Shown one piece after another: positions 45,395-51,034 of a DNA stretch of 51,034 nt (its first letter is position 1; each line of letters begins with the position of its first letter). Source of the DNA: Bifidobacterium saguinibicoloris. Lineage in GTDB: Bacteria > Actinomycetota > Actinomycetes > Actinomycetales > Bifidobacteriaceae. The translations under genes and the position numbers were made by a program. A model generated the notes under the pieces. It was given only the letters and a program-made list of their open reading frames with translations. It ran no database searches and had not been told where the DNA came from. The stretch covers positions 1-51,034 of the forward strand of contig NZ_JAHBBF010000018.1 in NCBI RefSeq assembly GCF_019331725.1. The letters run 5' to 3'.

Positions 45395-45677
45395 GCTTCT
45401 CTCCTTTGGGATGTGTGATCGAATGATCGAAAAAATGGGATGACGGGATTGGGGATTGAAAGACAACCTTGGATGCAATCCGTTATCGGGGCCGGTTCCT
45501 GGAGGAGAAAGGAAGGAGAAATATCAACAGGAAGACGGAATCGGCCCCGGCAACAGAACACATGCATGGATGCGGTGAGGTGTTCTGAAGCCGTCTCCGG
45601 CCCGGTCCTGGGAGACGGACCGGAGGCGGGTGTTCAGTTATCTATGCGACGTGGTCCGAGGACCCGCCGGATGGCGA
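45395..45677 (-). promoter_or_regulatory. structured spacer between the binding-protein and permease genes
   Basis: A 283-nt gap without a gene. Three inverted repeats are visible: CCGTCTCC (45591-45598) with GGAGACGG (45611-45618), overlapped by competing CTCCGG/CCGGAG and GGTCC/GGACC pairings; AGAACAC (45555-45561) with GTGTTCT (45580-45586); and a GGGGCCG...CGGCCCC pair spanning about 45488-45549. Such hairpins after a binding-protein gene usually stabilise its mRNA and limit read-through, giving more binding protein than permease. Confidence 0.6.
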
Positions 45678-47000
45678 TCAGTTGCCGGCGAGGACGTCGG
45701 TGACGGCCTGGTTGTCGGCCTTGAGGTTGCTCTTGCCCCAGACGGCGTTCTGGACGAGCAGCTGCCACGGGGAGCCGGCGGCGTTGAAGCCCTCGTTGAA
45801 GGCGGCGGACTTCGGGGTCTGGCCGTTGCCGTCGATGATCGTGGAGTTGATGGTCTGGATGCGCGGATCGGCGTCCTTGTAGGCGGTCTTCAGGGTCTCG
45901 ATGTTGGAGGCGGTGTAGCCGTTGTCGGCGAAGACTTCCTTCTGGGTGTCGGACTGCATCAGCCAGTAGAGGAAGTTCCAGGCCTGCGCGACGTGCTTGG
46001 AGTCCTTGGAGATGCCCATGGCGTCGCCACCGAGGAACGTGGAGGTCTTGCCTTCCTTGGTGCCCGGGATCGGGGTCACGCCGACCTCGAAGCCGCCGTT
46101 CTTCTCAGCGTCGAAGATGTCGTTGAGGGAGGTGTTCGGGTAGGGCATGACGCCGATCTTGCCGTTCGCGAACGGGGCGGTCCAGGTGGCACCGGTCTCT
46201 TCCTTGGAGCCCGCGCCGAGGCCGTTCTTGGTGTTGGCCAGCTCCTTGTAGGCGTCCAGGACGGCCTTCATGGAGGAGTTGTTCAGGGTGGCGGCGGTGC
46301 CGTCCTCGTTCATGACGGACTCGCCGTCGGCCCACACGGACGGGAAGAGGTCGAACACCAGGGCGCCGCCGGACTGGCCGGCGAGGTAGGAGCCCGCCAC
46401 GCCGTCCTTGTCGAGGGCGGCCACGGCCTTGGCCTGGGTGAGGAAGTCATCGATGGACTTCGGGCCCTGCTCCGGGTCCAGTCCGGCCTCCTTGTAGAGG
46501 TTCTTGTTCCAGACCATCACGGAGACGTCGGTGATGAACGGCAGGGTGTGCTTGGCGCCGTCCACGGTGCCGGCCTCGATGTGGCCCTGCTGCAGGTCCT
46601 TGAGGTTGTCCAGGCCGTCAATCTGCTTGGTGATGTCCGCGAAGATGCCTTCGGAGGCCCAGTAAGGAATACGCACGACGTCGCCGGCGAGGATGTCGGG
46701 CAGGGAGTCGGTCTGCGTGGCGCCGCCGACCTTGCCTTCCATATCGTCGTTCGGGATGATCTCCAGCTTCACCTGGTTCTTGTGGCTCTTGTTGTAGGCC
46801 TCGACGACGCCCTTGGCCTGGCGCTCCAGCGGGGAACGGGTCCACATGGTGATGGTGGTGCCGTCATCGGTGCCCTTGGCCGGGATGTCCGAGGTGTCGG
46901 CAGCACCGTTGCTGCTGCCACCACCACAGGCGGCCAGCGGGATAAGCATCGCGGCGGCGGCGATGCCGGCAAGCGTGCGAGTGACCTTGTTGAAAGACAT
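45678..47000 (-). CDS. extracellular sugar-binding lipoprotein of the ABC transporter
   Basis: The product is 440 residues. The signal peptide ends in the lipobox LIPLAAC with C25 as the lipidated residue. A SBP_bac_1-type fold follows, with TTITMWTRSPLERQAKGVVEAYN, VWNKNLYKEAGLDPEQGPKSIDDF and FLGGDAMGISKDSKHVAQAWNFLYWL. It heads the transporter operon and is divergent from the lacI-type gene at 47530. The start at 47000 is the one giving a compact signal peptide; upstream in-frame codons run into the leader. By context its ligand is beta-arabinobiose or a related arabino-oligosaccharide. Confidence 0.93.
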   Translation of the reverse strand: MSFNKVTRTLAGIAAAAMLIPLAACGGGSSNGAADTSDIPAKGTDDGTTITMWTRSPLERQAKGVVEAYNKSHKNQVKLEIIPNDDMEGKVGGATQTDSLPDILAGDVVRIPYWASEGIFADITKQIDGLDNLKDLQQGHIEAGTVDGAKHTLPFITDVSVMVWNKNLYKEAGLDPEQGPKSIDDFLTQAKAVAALDKDGVAGSYLAGQSGGALVFDLFPSVWADGESVMNEDGTAATLNNSSMKAVLDAYKELANTKNGLGAGSKEETGATWTAPFANGKIGVMPYPNTSLNDIFDAEKNGGFEVGVTPIPGTKEGKTSTFLGGDAMGISKDSKHVAQAWNFLYWLMQSDTQKEVFADNGYTASNIETLKTAYKDADPRIQTINSTIIDGNGQTPKSAAFNEGFNAAGSPWQLLVQNAVWGKSNLKADNQAVTDVLAGN

Positions 47001-47114
47001 AATCACTTCTTTCTCTAGTTTGTTTCCGCTCATCTCTGAGAGGCGGTGGCGGACCTTCCGCCTCCTGGCCTTTCGCGGCATCCCGCTCGGTCCTCCTTCG
47101 ACTGAACGAAACTC

Positions 47115-47184
47115 TGCGAAAGCCTTTTCACAATATAGCGCACCTCATCGGAAAACGCAAAACCGCTTTCGCACTTTCGCGAAA
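47115..47184 (-). promoter_or_regulatory. promoter of the transporter operon with clustered operator half-sites
   Basis: On the minus strand TTGCGT (47160-47155) and TATATT (47137-47132) are 17 nt apart. TGCGAAA lies at 47115-47121, just downstream of the -10 box. TTTCGCA (47167-47173) and the palindrome TTTCGCGAAA (47175-47184) lie just upstream of the -35 box. A further TTTCGCA is at 47309-47315. Confidence 0.7.
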
Positions 47185-47370
47185 ACGCCCCCGACACGCC
47201 GTGAAATGTGCGTTTTAGACCTCCGTCGAACCGGTTTGACACCACAAATACTGGCGTAAAACGAGACGTGTCGCCTCTTTTTGGCTACTTCACAGGAAAA
47301 CCGAACACTTTCGCACTTTCTCATGTCGAAACGAACGCAATCTACCAAACACCTCACGCAACATGCCAAA

Positions 47371-47401
47371 ATGCGAAAACTTTCGCATCGTGGCCTATAA
47401 T
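47371..47401 (+). promoter_or_regulatory. promoter and 18-bp operator of the proximal lacI-type gene
   Basis: ATGCGAAAACTTTCGCAT (47371-47388) is a palindrome apart from its two central bases. It occupies the -35 region of a perfect TATAAT box at 47396-47401. This fits autorepression by the LacI-family regulator encoded 130 nt downstream. Confidence 0.82.
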
Positions 47402-47529
47402 AGGGGAAGCTTCGTCGCACAAGCGGTTCCATCGACGTCGTTGGCGCCACGGCGTCAAAGCGCCAATCGCATACGTGCGCGACGCACGCCACCCACCGGC
47501 GCGCATCGCCTACAACCTAAGGACAGGAC

Positions 47530-48546
47530 ATGGCCGAAGACAGAAGACAGGCCGCACGACTGGAAGACGTGGCCGCCGCCGCGGGCGTATCGCTCGCCAC
47601 CGCGTCGAAGGCGCTCCACAACAAGCCCCGCATCAGCGAGGAGACACGCAAACGCGTGCTCGCCGCGGCCCAACAGCTCAACTACTCCCCCAACAAACTC
47701 GCCCAATCGCTCGCCCGCGGCACCTCCGGACTCATCGGACTCATCACATCCGACCTGCAGGGACGCTTCTCCACCCCGATCCTCATCGGCGCGGAAAACG
47801 AACTGCGCGCCCAATCCACCTCCATCCTCCTCGCCAACGCGCGCGGCGACGCACAGCTCGAACGCGCGCACATCGAAAAACTCCTCTCCCTCAAAGTGGA
47901 CGGCATCATCCTCGTCCAACGCGGCACCAACTCACGCCCCTCCGTAGGCGACGACTGGGGCGTGCCCATCGTCTACGCCTACGGCCCCTCCACAAACCAC
48001 GACGACTGCTCCGTCACCTGCGACAACGTCGAAGCCGGACGCATCGCCGTCAACCACCTCATCTCCTGCGGCCGCAAACGCATCGCCATCATCGCCGGCG
48101 ACGAAACCTACCAGGCCGCCACCGACCGCTACAAAGGCGCCATGGAAGCCCTCGCCGAACTCGGCATGGAACCCGCCGGACCCGTACGCTTCGGCCCATG
48201 GAACGAAGACTGGGGACGCGCAGCCACACGCCTCCTGCTCGACCAGGGCGTGCAGCTCGACGCCATCATCTGCCAGAGCGACCAGCTCGCGCGCGGCTGC
48301 ATCGACGCGCTCAAACAGCGCGGGCTGAGCATCCCGGACGATGTCGCCGTCATCGGCCACGACAACTGGGACATCCTCACCACCTACTCGCGCCCCGCCC
48401 TCACCTCCATCGACAACGAGACCGAGACCATCGGACGCGTGGCCGCGCGCTGCCTCATGGACGCCATCAACGGCAAACCGCACCACGGCACCACCTACGT
48501 GCACTGCCGGCTCGTCCAACGCGAATCGACGCTGCCGCTGGACTGA
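47530..48546 (+). CDS. LacI-family transcriptional regulator (proximal, divergent from the transporter)
   Basis: The product is 338 residues; AAGGA lies 7 nt before the ATG. The HTH is at about 9-55 (ARLEDVAAAAGVSLATASKALHN then ISEETRKRVLAAAQQL). The hinge helix NKLAQSLARG is intact, whereas the corresponding segment of the paralogue at 26607 is altered. The ligand core includes GLIGLITSDLQGRFSTPILIG, CQSDQLARGCIDAL and VIGHDNWDIL. It probably represses the transporter operon and itself through the palindrome at 47371 and releases on binding an arabinose-containing effector. Confidence 0.93.
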   Translation: MAEDRRQAARLEDVAAAAGVSLATASKALHNKPRISEETRKRVLAAAQQLNYSPNKLAQSLARGTSGLIGLITSDLQGRFSTPILIGAENELRAQSTSILLANARGDAQLERAHIEKLLSLKVDGIILVQRGTNSRPSVGDDWGVPIVYAYGPSTNHDDCSVTCDNVEAGRIAVNHLISCGRKRIAIIAGDETYQAATDRYKGAMEALAELGMEPAGPVRFGPWNEDWGRAATRLLLDQGVQLDAIICQSDQLARGCIDALKQRGLSIPDDVAVIGHDNWDILTTYSRPALTSIDNETETIGRVAARCLMDAINGKPHHGTTYVHCRLVQRESTLPLD

Positions 48547-48547
48547 G

Positions 48548-48628
48548 CGGGTCAGGCGGGCCGGGCGGCGTCAAGGTGGCGGGTCAGGCGGGCCGGACGG
48601 GTCAGGCGAGTCAGGCGGGTCAGGCGGA
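48548..48628. repeat. short GTCAGGCGG-type repeats after the lacI-type gene
   Basis: Five imperfect copies of a roughly 10-bp GGGTCAGGCG motif, including two longer copies (GCGGGTCAGGCGGGCCGG) 32 bp apart, directly follow the stop codon. Confidence 0.6.
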
Positions 48629-48634
48629 CTGACG

Positions 48635-48959
48635 TCACGCGCGGAACCCGAACGTGCGCGAACCGTATCCGGTGCCGGATGGCACCGTCACCACGGCCTG
48701 CGCGGCGTCGGCATCCCAACGCACGGGCCAGTCGGCGAAACCTTCGCCGGCGGGCAGCAGAGTCGCGGCCACGACGTCGCGGCCATGGAGCCACGGCGCC
48801 ACGGCAGGGCAATCCGCACCTCACGGCCTTCGCCGCGTTCGCCGCCTACGTCGCCTCGACGCCGTCCATGCGCACGGCGCACATCACCACGAAATCGTCG
48901 TCACCGTTGTCGAAGGTCAGGGCGATGCGCCCGGTATTCCAAGTGAAATATCGAGACAT
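48635..48959 (-). pseudogene. decayed gene remnant, product not recognised
   Basis: A good ribosome-binding site (AAAAGGG) precedes ATG at 48959, and the frame MSRYFTWNTGRIALTFDNGDDDF... runs to a TAG at 48846-48848. The other two frames then carry coding-like sequence: EGREVRIALP in one, and APWLHGRDVVAATLLPAGEGFADWPVRW to a final SRTFGFRA stop at 48635 in the other. The span of 325 nt is not a multiple of three. Both ends look genuine, so the middle of a larger gene may have been lost, perhaps a sugar-active enzyme given the neighbourhood. That identity is a guess. Confidence 0.45.
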
Positions 48960-49176
48960 CGCCGTCGTGCCCTTTTCTCTTACGACGCCGCCGTGCATCG
49001 CTTTGCGTCTCTGCACCGATTGGGGCGATCGGGTTGATCGGGCACAGACTAATCGGGCCCGGTCAGACCTCTCCCCAGCGTATGGAACATCCGACGCCCA
49101 CGCATGGATTAGGTCTCGACATGTCGGCGATGCTCTCATCGCCGTAACCATATCCACTGCAGCCACCGCATCCGTG

Positions 49177-49488
49177 GCGGCCGATAATCGCGGCGGAACA
49201 CCAGCCACCGCGACAAACGGCCTCCAAGAAGACACCAACGGCCGAAAATCACAGGAACCACAGCTCCACCGCGACTATCGGACGCACAGCACCAACCAGC
49301 GGCCGAAAATCGCAAAAACCAAAGCCTCACCGCGGGTATCGGCCTCCAAGAAGACGCCAGCGGCCGATTACCGCGACGGAACACCAGCCACCGCGACTAT
49401 CGGACGCACAGCACCAACCAGCGGCCGATTGCCGCGACAACAAACCAGCCACCGCGACTATCGGACGCGGCCGAAAACCGAGTTATCC
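49177..49488. repeat. 61-bp hairpin-repeat array, left copy
   Basis: Units start at 49177, 49238, 49299, 49360 and 49421, each exactly 61 bp apart, plus a partial unit from 49467 that begins GCGGCCGAAAACCG. Each unit opens GCGGCCGATWRYCGCG and has CGCGACTATCGG about 32 bp later; CCGATNNNCGCG and CGCGNCTATCGG are inverted repeats that would form a hairpin with a loop of about 18 nt. A 61-bp period cannot preserve a reading frame, so this is not coding. Confidence 0.9.
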
Positions 49489-49535
49489 ACAATCAGCCCA
49501 GGCGAGGGGGCTCTATCCACATTGCCCGGTTCACG

Positions 49536-49565
49536 TTGACATGGAGGTCTCGGCCTCCTTACCGT
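49536..49565 (+). promoter_or_regulatory. promoter giving a likely leaderless transcript
   Basis: TTGACA at 49536-49541 and TACCGT at 49560-49565 are 18 nt apart. The expected transcription start, 6-8 nt after the -10 box, coincides with the ATG at 49572, which has no Shine-Dalgarno. Confidence 0.5.
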
Positions 49566-49571
49566 CGAATC

Positions 49572-50558
49572 ATGAGAACACACCACGGAGTCACGGCACT
49601 GTTGCAGAACGCGGAGCACGCGCGACGATGCGCCATCGGCGAAGGCGACGCCATGCAAAAGGCGCTGCGGCGACGCTTCGCCGCCAAGGAACTGGTACGG
49701 CCATATCCCAACTGCTACGCGGACGCAGCCTACTGGGCGAACCTCAACGCGGAGGAACGCTCACTGCACATCATCCGGGCGTTGGCGACGAAGCACAAGA
49801 CCTGGGTCTTCGCAGGAATCAGCGCCGCATGCCTGCACGGATACCAACACTCCTATACGCTTCACGACGGGTCAGTGACGATCGCCAGCAACGGAGGGCA
49901 CAGCCCACGCGACCACGAGTCGCTGCGCCGCATACCCATGACCGACATCCCGAAGTGGCGAACCAGCCAAGGCATACTCATGACGTCGCCGGCACGCACG
50001 CTCATCGACTGCGCCGCATACCCATTCGTCCAAGCCCTGCCCATCTACGACTCCGCATTGCGCACCGGGAAGGTCACCGCCAAGGATGTCCGTTCCGCGA
50101 TGGCCAAGATCCGCCGACGCGATGATGACGCCGTAGCCACGCTGCTACGCCACGCCGACCCGCGCAGCGAGAACGGCGGGGAATCGATGCTCCGTGCGCA
50201 CATCCTGACCCTCGGCTACGCCGCACCGGAACTGCAGGCGGAATTCACGAATCCGGACAATCCGGCTGCCCCCTACCGGGTGGATTGCTGCTGGCGGCTC
50301 GCCGACGGCCAGATACTCGTCATGGAATACGACGGCATGGCCAAATACGCGGATACCAGCAATCCGAATCGCGCCAGTCTTCAGGCGAAGATGGACTACG
50401 CGCGCCGTCGGGACCAACATCTCCGGGAGCAAGGTGTCAGCGGCATCGTGCACGTGTTCTACGAGGACATCATGCAGCCGCAGCGATTGGAGCACAAGCT
50501 GATGGGGCTCGGAGTACCCCAGCCGACAGGCGGGAACGGCATTCCGCCGAAGGCATGA
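49572..50558 (+). CDS. AbiEi-like protein with C-terminal PD-(D/E)XK nuclease-type domain
   Basis: The product is 328 residues. The N-terminal part resembles the actinobacterial 'type IV TA antitoxin AbiEi-domain' proteins: a basic RRRFAAKELVRPYPNCY segment, WVFAGISAACLHGY, then LMTSPARTLIDCA. The C-terminal part has the order of a PD-(D/E)XK (Vsr/DUF559-like) nuclease: E204 in GGESMLR, D238 in RVDCCWRL, and E252-Y-D254-G with K258 after the hydrophobic strand ILVM. Such proteins are common orphans in bifidobacteria and are sometimes misnamed CTP synthase. No cognate AbiEii toxin is adjacent. Arrays of the 61-bp repeat lie on both sides. An in-frame ATG at 49536 is the alternative start. Confidence 0.75.
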   Translation: MRTHHGVTALLQNAEHARRCAIGEGDAMQKALRRRFAAKELVRPYPNCYADAAYWANLNAEERSLHIIRALATKHKTWVFAGISAACLHGYQHSYTLHDGSVTIASNGGHSPRDHESLRRIPMTDIPKWRTSQGILMTSPARTLIDCAAYPFVQALPIYDSALRTGKVTAKDVRSAMAKIRRRDDDAVATLLRHADPRSENGGESMLRAHILTLGYAAPELQAEFTNPDNPAAPYRVDCCWRLADGQILVMEYDGMAKYADTSNPNRASLQAKMDYARRRDQHLREQGVSGIVHVFYEDIMQPQRLEHKLMGLGVPQPTGGNGIPPKA

Positions 50559-50653
50559 TGGGTTACGGATGATGGGGCGATGGATGACGGGGAGACGAAC
50601 GACATGTGATGGACCCCTTCCACGGCGAAGCACTGCATCATTGATTCATGCCG

Positions 50654-51034
50654 GAGGCCGGGAATCGCGGCAACACGATGGCGCCGCGGAAATCGGACGC
50701 ACAGCACCCGTCCGAGGCCGATTGCCGCAGAAACCACAGCTCCACCGCGACTATCGGACGCCCAACAACTCTCAGAGGCCGAAAATCGCAAAAACCAAAG
50801 CCACACCGCGGGTATCGGCCTCCAAGAAGACACCAGCGGCCGATAATCGCGGCGAGACCTCGGCCATCGCGACAAACGGACCCTCAGCACCAGCCAGAGG
50901 CCGATTACCGCAGAAACCACAGCTCCACCGCGACTATCGGACGCCCAACAACTCTCAGAGGCCGAAAATCGCAAAAACCAAAGCCACACCGCGGGTATCG
51001 GCCTCCAAGAAGACACCAGCGGCCGATAATCGCG
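50654..51034. repeat. 61-bp hairpin-repeat array, right copy, running off the window
   Basis: Units start at 50654, 50714, 50775, 50836, 50897, 50958 and 51019; the first step is 60 bp and the others 61. The unit consensus is the same as in the left array (GAGGCCGAT or GCGGCCGAT opening, CGCGACTATCGGAC arm). Units 2-4 are repeated almost exactly as units 5-7, giving a 183-bp higher-order period. The array continues past the window end. Confidence 0.9.

Noticed and set aside
48129..48519. Minus-strand frames inside the proximal lacI-type gene
   Set aside because: They are antisense shadows with no start signals.
50459..51016. Minus-strand open frame with repeated AVVSA-like segments
   Set aside because: It is translation of the 61-bp array, which shifts frame at each unit; the apparent internal repeats come from the 183-bp block.
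49177..51034. CRISPR-like array
   Set aside because: There are no unique spacers between identical repeats; whole 61-bp units vary together and each contains a hairpin. No cas genes are nearby.

Overview
The window looks like a chromosomal segment of a high-GC actinobacterium, almost certainly a Bifidobacterium. Three observations support this: an HspR-type HAIR operator stands in front of clpB, the surface enzymes end in LPXTG-like anchors, and a hydroxyproline-arabinan utilisation locus is present whose GH127 enzyme matches HypBA1 of B. longum residue for residue at its metal and nucleophile positions. No rRNA, tRNA, CRISPR array or insertion sequence was seen.

Layout. 0.2-4.1 kb (minus): a large sortase-anchored protein fusing a phosphodiester-glycosidase (NAGPA-like) domain to a metallophosphoesterase. 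4.4-8.1 kb (plus): upp, rlmH, a GluQ-type synthetase and a glycerophosphodiester phosphodiesterase. 8.3-11.1 kb (minus): clpB with its HAIR element. 11.2-18.6 kb (minus): a run of membrane, zinc-ribbon, Sel1-repeat and SPFH/SHOCT genes resembling the Bacillus YdjGHI membrane-stress module but lacking PspA. 18.8-22.9 kb: a 5'-truncated DUF4143 gene, then an AT-richer island with two zinc-ribbon/one-TM/exported-domain proteins and a divergent XRE regulator. 23.3-26.3 kb (minus): FAH-family hydrolase, DUF4190 membrane protein, acylphosphatase and a YggS-family PLP protein.

26.6-48.5 kb is a beta-L-arabinooligosaccharide locus bounded by two paralogous LacI regulators. On the minus strand it encodes a lipoprotein solute-binding protein, two ABC permeases and a cytoplasmic GH127 beta-L-arabinofuranosidase. 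These are followed by two very large paralogous GH121-like surface enzymes, each with its own promoter. The inferred flow is: the surface GH121 enzymes release beta-arabinobiose from hydroxyproline-rich glycoproteins, the binding protein and permeases import it with a shared ATPase encoded elsewhere, and GH127 splits it to arabinose. TGCGAAA/TTTCGCA half-sites recur at the locus promoters and are the likely LacI operators.

48.5-51.0 kb holds a decayed gene remnant and an AbiEi-like/PD-(D/E)XK protein flanked on both sides by arrays of a 61-bp hairpin-forming repeat. A second, unrelated 51-bp array of five alternating palindromic cores lies between the GH127 gene and the first GH121 gene. These arrays, the PspA-less SPFH module and the AT-rich zinc-ribbon pair are the least explained parts of the window.
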